Part shown: positions 7,938-16,110 of the stretch, one piece after another
Position numbering within the stretch: position 1 is the stretch's first letter
Layout of the letters: the number at the start of each line of letters is the position of its first letter
From: Empedobacter stercoris
Lineage (GTDB): Bacteria > Bacteroidota > Bacteroidia > Flavobacteriales > Weeksellaceae
NCBI RefSeq assembly: GCF_020281205.1
Contig: NZ_JACXZC010000011.1
Coordinates: forward strand, 22,705 to 86,704
Reading direction: 5' to 3'
Length of the DNA stretch: 64,000 nt
Translations under genes and position numbers: made by a program
Notes under the pieces: generated by a model
The model's database searches: none
What the model was told of the DNA's origin: nothing
What the model saw: the letters and a program-made list of their open reading frames with translations, nothing else

Positions 7938-8831
7938 TTACTTTAAGTTATAACGATTACAAAAATCAATAAATAAATTAACCAATTTTGATTGTTCTCC
8001 TTCAGGAATAATAAAACTAAAATCTCTTTCTATAAGCAGATTTCGAACATCAATAACAGTTAACGTATTGTTTTTCAGTTCTTGTATAATCGATTGAATT
8101 GATAAAAAAGCCAATGCATCAGAATGTAACAAATAAGATTTAATACTTTCTGTGCTTCCCAATTGTATTTCTGTATTTAGCTCGTTTAATTTGATGTTTT
8201 TCGCTTTCAAAGCTAAATCAATTGTCTCTAAAGTTCCAGAACCAGGTTCGCGAAAAATCAACGGAATATTCTTTAAATCATCAATTTTTATACTAATTTT
8301 TGATGAAATGGGATGATTTTGGCGCGAAACTAATACAATTTCATCTTTAATAAATGGAAAATAATGAAATGTTCGGTTCTTGATTTTAGCTTCAATTAAA
8401 CCAACATCAATTTTATGATTGGATAATAATTCTTCAATTTTTTCAGAATTTTGAATAACCAAACTTAGCTGAATTTCAGGAAATCTTTTGCGAAATTCAG
8501 CTAAAATAGGAGGTAAAACATATTGTGCAATTGTCGTACTCGCGCCCAAACGTAATGTCCCTTTTTGTTTCTCTTGTAATTGACCAATTTCAAATTCCAT
8601 ATTCTGATACACAGAGAAAATTTCTTCTGTATATTTTAAAAGAATCTCGCCAGCTTTGGTCAATTTTATTTTTGTTCCATTTCGTTCAAACAACTTAATG
8701 TTTAAGTTTAATTCAATTCCTTTAATATGTTTTGTAACAGCTGGTTGTGTAATATTTAATTCATTTGCTGCTTTCGTAAAATTCAAACGCTTAGCAACTG
8801 TGTTAAAAACTTTTAATCTAAAATCGAACAT
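7938..8831 (-). CDS. LysR-type transcriptional regulator
   Basis: A 297-residue protein with the N-terminal winged helix-turn-helix of LysR proteins (residues about 1-60; FTKAANELNITQPAVTKHIKGIE) and a substrate-binding domain from about residue 90 to the end. It resembles the CysB/YeiE branch, which senses sulfur-containing anions, but the ligand cannot be read from sequence. It starts 6 bases after the stop of the upstream glutaminase gene and ends 73 bases before the YeiH-family gene, so it is probably co-transcribed with the former and controls the latter through the palindrome at 7882-7900. Confidence 0.9.
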   Translation of the reverse strand: MFDFRLKVFNTVAKRLNFTKAANELNITQPAVTKHIKGIELNLNIKLFERNGTKIKLTKAGEILLKYTEEIFSVYQNMEFEIGQLQEKQKGTLRLGASTTIAQYVLPPILAEFRKRFPEIQLSLVIQNSEKIEELLSNHKIDVGLIEAKIKNRTFHYFPFIKDEIVLVSRQNHPISSKISIKIDDLKNIPLIFREPGSGTLETIDLALKAKNIKLNELNTEIQLGSTESIKSYLLHSDALAFLSIQSIIQELKNNTLTVIDVRNLLIERDFSFIIPEGEQSKLVNLFIDFCNRYNLK

Positions 8832-8837
8832 AAGAAA

Positions 8838-9866
8838 TTATTGAAATAAACTTAAATTATATTGTTTCACTAAATCTAAAATCATGTGATAACCTGCAGC
8901 AGAATTTCCGTGTTTGTCTAATGCTGGACTGAAAACGCCAATTCCTATTTTATTTGGTACAGAAACTGTAATTCCTCCACCAACACCCGATTTACTTGGT
9001 AAACCAACAGTTCGTGCATATTCACCACTAAATTCATACATACCGGCAGTTAACATTTGCGATTGAATTAATTGTGAAATCTGAGCGTTTTTGTAAGTAG
9101 TATCACCATCAAAACGTGTGCATTGATGTGCAAAGAAATAACCAATTTTAGCTAAATCTTCAGTTGTTATTTCAATAGAACATTGCTTGAAATAATTGTT
9201 TAATTTTTCTTCATCACCTTCAATCAATCCATTGTTTTTCATCAAATAAAACATTCCACGGTTTCGATGTCCTGTTTCTTTTTCAGAATTGTAAACTGAT
9301 TTACTATAATCTATCGAATTATTTTTAGTGATATAACGAACCATTTTAAGAATTTTTTGAAAAGGAATTTCTCCTTCACCATCAATCATAGAAGTGGTTA
9401 AAATTGCACCTGCATTCATCATTGGATTTAATGGTTTTCCAGTTGTTTCGAGATTCGCAAAATGATTAAAAGGCATATTTGTTCCATAATATCCCATTTT
9501 AGAAAATACATTTTCTTCTCCTTTTTCAGAAACTGCAATCATTAAAGCAATGATTTTAGAAATACTTTGAATGGTAAATTTTTGATTAACATCGCCAACA
9601 TTGATCACTTTTCCATTTTCATCAATCACAGAAAAGGCAATTATATCTGCTTTCATTTTTCCAAGTTCAGGAATATAATCAGCAACTTTTCCTTCTTTAT
9701 AATTTGCTCTATTTTTTTCGAGAATCGTTGTTAATGCATTTTCAGTGATTTGTAAACTTTTTCCTGTATTTATTGTTGTTTTTTGCCCAAAAACCTGTTG
9801 ATTAATTGGATTAAAACACGTTAAGGTCAGACTTAAAAGTAGTGTTGAAAATGTATATCGTTTCAT
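8838..9866 (-). CDS. glsA: Glutaminase with signal peptide
   Basis: A 342-residue serine-type glutaminase. The catalytic Ser-x-x-Lys dyad is S101-I-S-K104 in FTIQSISKIIA; further family blocks are PLNPMMNAGAIL, GHRNRGMFYLMKNNG and the C-terminal GLPSKSGVGGGITVSVPNK. It would hydrolyse glutamine to glutamate and ammonia. Unlike typical cytoplasmic GlsA (about 305 residues), it has about 28 extra N-terminal residues with a hydrophobic core ending NQQVFGQ, which looks like a signal peptide cleaved before Q. The cysteine at residue 17 is not in a good lipobox. The divergent gene at 9961 shares a 94-base promoter gap with it. Confidence 0.9.
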   Translation of the reverse strand: MKRYTFSTLLLSLTLTCFNPINQQVFGQKTTINTGKSLQITENALTTILEKNRANYKEGKVADYIPELGKMKADIIAFSVIDENGKVINVGDVNQKFTIQSISKIIALMIAVSEKGEENVFSKMGYYGTNMPFNHFANLETTGKPLNPMMNAGAILTTSMIDGEGEIPFQKILKMVRYITKNNSIDYSKSVYNSEKETGHRNRGMFYLMKNNGLIEGDEEKLNNYFKQCSIEITTEDLAKIGYFFAHQCTRFDGDTTYKNAQISQLIQSQMLTAGMYEFSGEYARTVGLPSKSGVGGGITVSVPNKIGIGVFSPALDKHGNSAAGYHMILDLVKQYNLSLFQ

Positions 9867-9884
9867 TTATATTTTACTAAAACA

Positions 9885-9892
9885 CAAACTTA
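9885..9892 (-). promoter_or_regulatory. -7 element TAAGTTTG of glsA
   Basis: On the minus strand this reads TAAGTTTG, a full match to TAnnTTTG, 18 bases upstream of the glsA start. The -33 box is weak. Confidence 0.45.
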
Positions 9893-9899
9893 AAAAATA

Positions 9900-9931
9900 T
9901 TTGGTTGATTCGTTTAGTTAAAATAGCTTTA
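9900..9931 (+). promoter_or_regulatory. Promoter of the BNR-type protein gene
   Basis: A -33 box TTTG (9900-9903), a 20-base spacer and the -7-like TAGCTTTA (9924-9931, one mismatch) precede the ATG at 9961 by 29 bases. Confidence 0.45.
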
Positions 9932-9960
9932 TATAAATGTTTAATCAAAAATTATAATAC

Positions 9961-10977
9961 ATGAAATATATTCTCCTATTGCTTTCGAGCCTTTCTTTTG
10001 CACAAACGTATCAAATCATTAATGAAGAAAATTTAGACGTAAGTTACAGAGGTTTAGCTTTTCAGGATGCTAAAACATTTGTAGTCTCGGGTTCTAAAAA
10101 TACCATTGGAAAAACAATTGACGGAGGAAAAACGTTTACTTGGATCAACCCGAAAGTTGTAGAGAATAGAGATTTCAGGGATATTGAAGTTTTAAGTAAA
10201 GGTAATTATTTGGCTTTAGGAATCGATTCTCCTGCTTATATTTTACAAACGAAAGATGGTGGTCATACGTGGAATAAAGTTTATGAAAATAATGAAAAAG
10301 GAATTTTTTTAGATGCCATTTATGTGGATAAAAATTCTAAAAAGATTACTGTTTTGGGCGATCCTATGTCTCCAGATAAACCATTTGTCTTAACTTCTAC
10401 GATGACAAATCCTACAAAATGGGAGGTTGCTAAATCGCTTCACGGTCAATCTTTAAGATTGAAAAATCCAAAAGAAGCTTTTTTTGCATCGAGTGGAAGT
10501 AATTTGTATGTTGATACAAAACAAACGTTAATAGTTACGGGTGGAGAATTGTCTAATTTGTATTATTACACACCAAAAGGTGGACAAATGTATGCGTTGG
10601 AAAAAACTAAAAGTACGACTTCTGGAATAAATGGAATGGCTTATGACGCAGCGAATAATGTGGGTTATTTGGTAGGAGGTGATTTTATGAAACCAGAAGA
10701 TTCAAGCTATAATTTTTATAAATTTAAAATGATAAATGGGAAAATTTCTTTTCAAGATTCATGGAAATATCCTATTGGATATAAATCTGGTGTAACAATA
10801 ATTTCTAAAGATAAAGTTTTAGTTTGTGGCTATTCTGGAGTTGACTACTCTACCGATGGAGGACATAATTGGGTAAATATTACTAAAGATAGTTACAATA
10901 CGTGTACTGTTTCACCGGACAAAAAATATGTAATTTTAGTTGGAAATAAAGGAAAAATAGCTAAAGTTACGTTGTGA
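9961..10977 (+). CDS. Exported BNR/Ycf48-like beta-propeller protein
   Basis: A 338-residue protein with a short signal peptide (residues 1-14, cleavage after SFA). It contains repeated Asp-box (BNR) motifs of the S-x-D-x-G-x-x-W type: IGKTIDGGKTFTW (near residue 50), LQTKDGGHTWNKV (near 97) and VDYSTDGGHNWVNI (near 300). Such repeats form beta-propellers like those in sialidases and Ycf48 photosystem II assembly factors. In Bacteroidota these proteins are often annotated as oxidoreductases without evidence. No catalytic residues can be named, so a binding role outside the cytoplasm is the safest reading. Confidence 0.7.
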   Translation: MKYILLLLSSLSFAQTYQIINEENLDVSYRGLAFQDAKTFVVSGSKNTIGKTIDGGKTFTWINPKVVENRDFRDIEVLSKGNYLALGIDSPAYILQTKDGGHTWNKVYENNEKGIFLDAIYVDKNSKKITVLGDPMSPDKPFVLTSTMTNPTKWEVAKSLHGQSLRLKNPKEAFFASSGSNLYVDTKQTLIVTGGELSNLYYYTPKGGQMYALEKTKSTTSGINGMAYDAANNVGYLVGGDFMKPEDSSYNFYKFKMINGKISFQDSWKYPIGYKSGVTIISKDKVLVCGYSGVDYSTDGGHNWVNITKDSYNTCTVSPDKKYVILVGNKGKIAKVTL

Positions 10978-11157
10978 AAAATTTAAGATCGAAATAAAAT
11001 ATGAGTTTCTATTGATATATTTTCATATTTATTCTAATTTTTTGATAGAAAAGTAAATTATTGAAATCAGAATTTAATAATAGTTAAATGTTTTTTCTAT
11101 GATATAGAAAATTAAATACTTTTTTTGATTAAATTAGTTAGTCTAAATTTTAAGGAT

Positions 11158-11330
11158 ATGAACTTAACTACAAAAGCATCTATTCAAATTCAAAAACTAC
11201 CACATAAAGTTTTCGATGCGATTATAAATCCTTTTAAAATGAATAACTATTTTATCGCTTTTTCAACCAGAAAAATTGTGCATTACAGGTAGTAATTGTA
11301 GAAAAACCTGTCGAAACAGTTTTGGATTAA
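11158..11330 (+). pseudogene. Remnant of an SRPBCC/AHSA1-family gene
   Basis: An ATG at 11158, preceded by AAGGA, opens a 44-codon frame reading MNLTTKASIQIQKLPHKVFD and ending TAG 11290-11292. Its start closely resembles the N-terminus of AHSA1-type SRPBCC proteins, which are normally about 150 residues. Immediately after, in another frame, a stretch reading QVVIVEKPVETVLD (stop 11328-11330) looks like a leftover from the same gene. An internal deletion plus frameshift is the simplest explanation. The intact SRPBCC gene at 11347 follows directly, so this may be the decayed partner of a former tandem pair. Confidence 0.6.
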
Positions 11331-11346
11331 CAAATACATAATTATT

Positions 11347-11802
11347 ATGAAAAAAGTATCATTTACCGAAGTCATTTATGCACAACCAAAACATGTGCAC
11401 AAAATCATGTTAGCGCCAGATTCGTATAGAATTTGGACAAAACCTTTTAGCGAAAATTCAGATTATAAAGGTGACTGGTCCGAAGGTTCGAATGTATATT
11501 TTACCTATAAAACTGAAAAAGGTACAGCTGCAATGATCGCTAAAATAGAAGAAAATAAATTAGGAGAATCAATCAAAATGCGGCATATCGGAATGTTAAA
11601 AGAAAATGGACAAGAGGTTTTTGATGGTTCTGAAATTGATTCTTGGAAAAATAATGAAGAATCTTATAAGTTCGAAAATGTAGAAGGACACACGCGTTTA
11701 ATCTGTTCCGTTGATGTAGAAGAAACAATTTTTTCTGAAATACAAATGAGGGAAATATGGTTGAGAGCGTTGCGAAAATTGAAAGAAATTTGTGAAGATT
11801 AA
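11347..11802 (+). CDS. SRPBCC (START/AHSA1-like) domain protein
   Basis: A 151-residue single-domain protein. It begins with a beta strand typical of the fold (VSFTEVIYAQPKHVHKIMLAPDSY), has a GDWSEGSNVYFTYK hairpin and ends with the long C-terminal helix IQMREIWLRALRKLKEICED. SRPBCC domains form a helix-grip pocket for hydrophobic ligands. The function of this branch is unknown and nothing nearby shows a pathway. It is followed on the same strand by further small stand-alone proteins. Confidence 0.7.
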   Translation: MKKVSFTEVIYAQPKHVHKIMLAPDSYRIWTKPFSENSDYKGDWSEGSNVYFTYKTEKGTAAMIAKIEENKLGESIKMRHIGMLKENGQEVFDGSEIDSWKNNEESYKFENVEGHTRLICSVDVEETIFSEIQMREIWLRALRKLKEICED

Positions 11803-11861
11803 ACTTTCTAATTAATTTATAACAAGAGTTTTAATGAAATAGTACAATTAATACCGAAATA

Positions 11862-12326
11862 ATGCAATACGAAGTCTCGACATTAGATGAATATTTTGAA
11901 AGTATTCCTCCAGAAAGCAAAGAAGCTGTAAAAAAAATATATGAAACCTTGAAAATGAATTTACCTAACGGGTTTGAAGAACAAATAAGTTATGGTCATA
12001 TAGGGTTTGTTGTGCCTCATTCGATGTATCCAAATGGCTATCATTGCGATCCAACATCTCCTTTACCTTTTATTGGATTAGCTTCACAAAAGAATTTTAT
12101 TGCGTTGTATCATATGGGAATTTATTCGGATGAAAAGTTATTAAATTGGTTTATAGAAGAATATCCAAAACATGCAAAAAGAAAATTGGATATGGGAAAA
12201 AGTTGTATTCGATTCAAAAAAACAGATGATATTCCGTATGATTTAATTGGCAAATTAGCATCTAAAATTACGCCAGATCAATGGATAGCAACTTATGAAA
12301 AAAATCTTCTAACTCGAAATAAATAA
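11862..12326 (+). CDS. DUF1801 domain protein
   Basis: A 154-residue protein with the DUF1801/YdhG-like fold. It has an N-terminal stretch DEYFESIPPESKEAVKKIYE, a central EQISYGHIGFVVPHS with the conserved aromatic-glycine turn, and GKSCIRFKKTDDIPYDLIGK near the C-terminus. The domain is related to frataxin-like folds; its molecular role is not established. It lies 3 bases before the next gene and is probably co-transcribed with it. Confidence 0.75.
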   Translation: MQYEVSTLDEYFESIPPESKEAVKKIYETLKMNLPNGFEEQISYGHIGFVVPHSMYPNGYHCDPTSPLPFIGLASQKNFIALYHMGIYSDEKLLNWFIEEYPKHAKRKLDMGKSCIRFKKTDDIPYDLIGKLASKITPDQWIATYEKNLLTRNK

Positions 12327-12329
12327 TAC

Positions 12330-12986
12330 ATGTCAAACATCACTAATTTTTTAAAACAATTAGAAAAAAACAATAATCGTGATTGGTTTAATACACATAA
12401 AAATGAATTTGATACCGCAAAAGCTGAAGCTGATTTAATCTTCAATGCGATTTACCAAGAATTAAGCAAAAAGGAAGAATTAGAACCACTGAAAATTTAT
12501 AGAATTTATAGAGATGTTCGTTTTTCGAATGATAAAACGCCATATAAAATACATTTTTCAGCACAATCGGGTCGTAAAAAACCACACAATAGAGGTGGAT
12601 ATTATTTTCATATTCAACCGAATCATAATTTTATTGGAGTAGGATTTTGGGGACCAGAACGAGATGATTTGCTTCGAATCAGAAAAGATATTGAAGTTTC
12701 TGATGAATTGGAAAAGATTTTACAATCTAAAACACTTATCAAAGAATTTGGTGAAATGCAAGGAGAGGAAGTGAAGTCTGCACCAAAAGGCTTTTCGAAA
12801 GATCATGAACGAATTGCTTTACTCCGTAAAAAACAATATTTTTTCATTAAAAATTTTACAGATGAAGAAGTATTAGCAGAAGATTTTCCGAAAAAAGTTG
12901 CAAAATCAATACAAGTTTTACAACCTTTTCTAAATTATATGACCGAGGTTTTAACTACTGACGAAAATGGTCAACCTTTATTTTAA
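12330..12986 (+). CDS. DUF2461 family protein
   Basis: A 218-residue protein matching the DUF2461 (TIGR02453) family by its hallmarks NNRDWFNTHK near the N-terminus, the central RDVRFSNDKTPYKIHFSA, the GGYYFHIQP segment and the APKGFSKDHERIALLRKKQY block. The family is widespread and has no established function. The protein has no signal peptide or membrane segment. It starts 3 bases after the DUF1801 gene. Confidence 0.85.
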   Translation: MSNITNFLKQLEKNNNRDWFNTHKNEFDTAKAEADLIFNAIYQELSKKEELEPLKIYRIYRDVRFSNDKTPYKIHFSAQSGRKKPHNRGGYYFHIQPNHNFIGVGFWGPERDDLLRIRKDIEVSDELEKILQSKTLIKEFGEMQGEEVKSAPKGFSKDHERIALLRKKQYFFIKNFTDEEVLAEDFPKKVAKSIQVLQPFLNYMTEVLTTDENGQPLF

Positions 12987-13016
12987 ATAAATAATCACAA
13001 AAAAATATAAATTATT

Positions 13017-13463
13017 ATGGCTAAAGTACACGCTTATTTAAATTTTAATGGAAATTGCGAAGAAGCTTTCAAATTTTATGAAACTGTTTTTGATACGCAA
13101 AATATTGGAATGCATAAAATGGGAGATATGCCTGCAAGTCCAGATTTCCAATTACCAGAAAATGCAAAAGATAAAGTAATGCATACTGCTCTATTGATCA
13201 ATGAATCAACAATGCTTATGGGATCAGATATTGTAGAAGAATTTGGACAGAAATATGTACAAGGAAATAACTCTTATGTTATGTTAGATGCAGAGACTGC
13301 TGATGAAGCTAAGAAATTATATGATCGATTATCTGTACATGCAAAAGTAATGGAAATGCCTTTAGGCGAACAGTTTTTTGCGGAATTATTTGCATCATTT
13401 ATAGATCAATTTGGAATTCCTTGGATGATTCATTTTGAAGGAAATAAGGCTCAGCAGATGTAA
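13017..13463 (+). CDS. VOC family protein, PhnB/glyoxalase-like
   Basis: A 148-residue PhnB-type vicinal oxygen chelate protein. Typical parts are the start YLNFNGNCEEAFKFYETVF, the strand VMHTALLINESTMLMGSD and the end QFGIPWMIHFEG. PhnB-like proteins share the glyoxalase/dioxygenase fold but usually have no known substrate. It is cytoplasmic, with no signal peptide. It is last in a run of small genes (11347-13463) and is closed by a terminator. Confidence 0.85.
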   Translation: MAKVHAYLNFNGNCEEAFKFYETVFDTQNIGMHKMGDMPASPDFQLPENAKDKVMHTALLINESTMLMGSDIVEEFGQKYVQGNNSYVMLDAETADEAKKLYDRLSVHAKVMEMPLGEQFFAELFASFIDQFGIPWMIHFEGNKAQQM

Positions 13464-13474
13464 CGAAATAGTAA

Positions 13475-13500
13475 AAAACTTTCCTCTTTAGGAGAGTTTT
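13475..13500. terminator. Bidirectional terminator after the VOC gene
   Basis: The arms AAAACTTTCCT (13475-13485) and AGGAGAGTTTT (13490-13500) pair with one mismatch around CTTT and are followed by T residues. It serves the convergent genes ending at 13463 and 13502. Confidence 0.8.
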
Positions 13501-13501
13501 T

Positions 13502-14080
13502 TTAATGGTATAATCTAAATCCTAATTTAAGGGCTAAAGTAGAATGTTTATCAAACAAAGCATGCACCAATTCTTCTTCGTCATCAATTTCTTTGGCTAA
13601 ACAAAAATAATATTGATCCAAAATTGTACTGAGAATTGGAAATGAATTTACATATCCCGACAACGCTTTTGCACCTGTAACATCGATAAAATATTGAAAA
13701 CTTTCATCTTCCAAATCCAAATTCATTGTATTGGCAAAATGAACAATTTTATTTGATAATTTTCCTTGAAATAGTTCAGCTATTTCTTCTAAACTGTAGT
13801 AATAATCGTCTATCAGGATTTGATTTCCCTCTCCTTCAACTACTAAATAAATGAGTTTATATTCTCTGAAATAGTTGTCATGATAAAGTAAATTATTGAG
13901 ACTTTCTTCTAAACCTTCAAAACTATCAGTCGTCTTGTACACGTTTGTAATGTGAAATTCTCGTGCTAAATGTTCTAAAAAATCTAACAATTGAGAATCG
14001 TTTTGCTCCTCTATATCGTCTACACTTTCTAAACAAAATAATTTAAAACCTTCTTCGTCTCTGTAATAATCAAGCTCCAT
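13502..14080 (-). CDS. Uncharacterised protein, possible degenerate DUF6642-like (caspase-fold-like) protein
   Basis: A 192-residue acidic protein without signal peptide, starting at the ATG at 14080 (MELDYYRDEEGFKLFCLES). Frame extension to 14233 would overlap the next gene and its promoter, so I do not use it. The order of elements FCLE near the N-terminus, KLIYLVVEGEG at 75-85, YSLEEIAELF at 95-104, KIVHFANTM at 111-119 and the TGAKALSGY block recalls DUF6642-type proteins as I remember them. In those the matching positions carry a His and a Cys; here they are E82 and about T118, so any protease-like site would be dead. The family link is tentative. Confidence 0.5.
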   Translation of the reverse strand: MELDYYRDEEGFKLFCLESVDDIEEQNDSQLLDFLEHLAREFHITNVYKTTDSFEGLEESLNNLLYHDNYFREYKLIYLVVEGEGNQILIDDYYYSLEEIAELFQGKLSNKIVHFANTMNLDLEDESFQYFIDVTGAKALSGYVNSFPILSTILDQYYFCLAKEIDDEEELVHALFDKHSTLALKLGFRLYH

Positions 14081-14218
14081 TTGAATATAAATTTTGACTA
14101 ATTTACAATTCTTACAATTATTTACAACCATTAAAAATTCTGAAATTTTATGAAAGAAAATTCTTTTTCTTTTCAAAAACCGAGAAATAGTCGAACTTTG
14201 TATTCTTATTTCAAGAGA

Positions 14219-15985
14219 ATGAAACAACCACAAAGAGTATTCGATTTACCACGATTTCAAGAGAAAAATACACCAAACATTACTATTTTTAATTACAAAG
14301 AAAAAGATGAATGGAAGGGAATTTCAACGACCGATTTTATTAATCGCGTAAATAATATCTCAAAAGGTCTTATTGCAAATGGTGTTCAACCTAATGATAA
14401 AGTAGCTTTGATAAGTGAAAATCGTTTGGAGTGGAATTTAGTCGATTTTGCAATTCAACAAATAGGAGCAGTAGTTGTCGCTATTTACCCAAATATTTCG
14501 GACAACGATTACGAGTTTATTTTGAATGATGCAGAAATAAAACTTTGTATTGTTAGCAATGATCTTTTGTACCAACGATTATTAGGTTTAAAAGATAGAG
14601 TACCAAATCTTGAACAAGTTTATACATTTAATACCTATCCGCATACACCAAATTGGATCGAATTAGTTTCGAAAGGAATTTCAGTTTCTGATGAACCCCT
14701 TCAAACCTCTATGGATAAAGTAAAAACAACAGATTTAGCAACTTTAATTTACACATCTGGTACAACGGGAAACCCAAAAGGTGTGATGCTTTCTCACGAA
14801 AATTTATTAGCTGATGTAAACAGTTCTGAATATTCTTTTCCAGTACAAGCTTATGATAAAGCGTTGTCTTTTTTGCCTGCTTGTCATGCGTACGAACGTG
14901 TATTTCAGTACGTGTATATCAAAATGGGATTGTCAATTTATTTTGCACAATCAATGGATACTATTGGTCAAGATTTGAAAGAAGTTCAACCTCATATTTT
15001 TTCGGCAGTTCCAAGAGTTTTAGAGAAGGTATATGATAGAATTATGTCAAAAGGAGAAGAGTTAACGGGTGTAAAACGAAAACTATTTTTCTGGGCTATT
15101 TCATTAGGAGAAAAATATGATTTAGACGAATCAAAACTTTCTTCTTTGTACAAATTTCAATTAAAAATTGCGCGCAAATTAATTTTTTCAAAATGGAAAG
15201 CAGCACTTGGAGGAAACATAAAAGGTGTTGCAACAGGAAGCGCAACCTTGCAAACGCGTTTATTAAAATTGTACTTAGCAGCTGGTATTCCAATTTACGA
15301 AGGATATGGATTAACTGAGGCTGGACCATGTTTGTCTGTAAACTGTATAAAACGTGGAATGAAAATCGGTACAGTTGGTTTGCCTTTGATTGATATTGAA
15401 ATTAAATTAGCCGAAGATGGAGAAATTCTTGCAAAAGGAAAAAATATCATGCAAGGTTATTATAAGAATCCTGAAGCAACGGCAGAAGTACTAAAAGATG
15501 GATGGTTGTATACCGGAGATATTGGTGAATGGGTTGATGGAAAGTTTTTGAAAATCATTGATCGTAAAAAAGAAATGTTCAAGACTTCTGGTGGAAAATA
15601 TATAGTACCGCAACAAATCGAGAAATTATTGTCAGAATCTATTTTTATTGAACAAATAATGGTGGTTGGAGAAGGACGAAAATTTCCTTCAGCTTTAATT
15701 GTTCCGTTGTACGAGAATTGTTTAGAATGGGCTAAACAAAATGAACCTTCTATTCTAAATTTATCACGAGATGAATTTATAAAACATCCTAAAATTCAGG
15801 AATTGCTTGCAAACGAAATCAATAAATTAAATGTCAATTTTGGTAATTGGGAAAAAATCAAAAAATTTCATTTACTTCCCTACGAATTTACGATTGAAGC
15901 AGGTGAATTAACACCAACCTTGAAAATGAAACGTAAAGTAATTTTAGAAAAATATAAAACAGAAATAGAAGATATATATCAATAA
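14219..15985 (+). CDS. Long-chain fatty acid-CoA ligase (AMP-forming), copy 1
   Basis: A 588-residue acyl-adenylate enzyme. The P-loop-like motif IYTSGTTGNPKGVML is at residues 177-191, EGYGLTEAGP gives the adenine-binding block, and GWLYTGDIGEWVDGKF with DRKKEM marks the hinge. It activates a fatty acid to its CoA thioester using ATP, probably at the membrane. I start at the ATG at 14219 (MKQPQRVFDLP), which aligns with MNNPTRIFDLA and MEVTRIFDLPK of the next two genes; the ATG at 14150 would add 23 unrelated residues and lies upstream of a -7-like GAACTTTG. It is the first of three tandem paralogues, each with its own terminator. Confidence 0.92.
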   Translation: MKQPQRVFDLPRFQEKNTPNITIFNYKEKDEWKGISTTDFINRVNNISKGLIANGVQPNDKVALISENRLEWNLVDFAIQQIGAVVVAIYPNISDNDYEFILNDAEIKLCIVSNDLLYQRLLGLKDRVPNLEQVYTFNTYPHTPNWIELVSKGISVSDEPLQTSMDKVKTTDLATLIYTSGTTGNPKGVMLSHENLLADVNSSEYSFPVQAYDKALSFLPACHAYERVFQYVYIKMGLSIYFAQSMDTIGQDLKEVQPHIFSAVPRVLEKVYDRIMSKGEELTGVKRKLFFWAISLGEKYDLDESKLSSLYKFQLKIARKLIFSKWKAALGGNIKGVATGSATLQTRLLKLYLAAGIPIYEGYGLTEAGPCLSVNCIKRGMKIGTVGLPLIDIEIKLAEDGEILAKGKNIMQGYYKNPEATAEVLKDGWLYTGDIGEWVDGKFLKIIDRKKEMFKTSGGKYIVPQQIEKLLSESIFIEQIMVVGEGRKFPSALIVPLYENCLEWAKQNEPSILNLSRDEFIKHPKIQELLANEINKLNVNFGNWEKIKKFHLLPYEFTIEAGELTPTLKMKRKVILEKYKTEIEDIYQ

Positions 15986-16011
15986 AATAATTGATTTAAT
16001 GTAAAATAATT

Positions 16012-16041
16012 AAGCGAGATTCATTCTGAATCTCGCTTTTT
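16012..16041 (+). terminator. Terminator after acyl-CoA ligase copy 1
   Basis: The arms AAGCGAGATTCA (16012-16023) and TGAATCTCGCTT (16027-16038) are perfect complements around TTC, followed by a T-run. Confidence 0.9.
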
Positions 16042-16110
16042 TCGTGAAATTGGACTGTTTTTTGAAAATTTTACACCAAATTTGCATTCTTTTTACAAAG
16101 TTTTATAACG

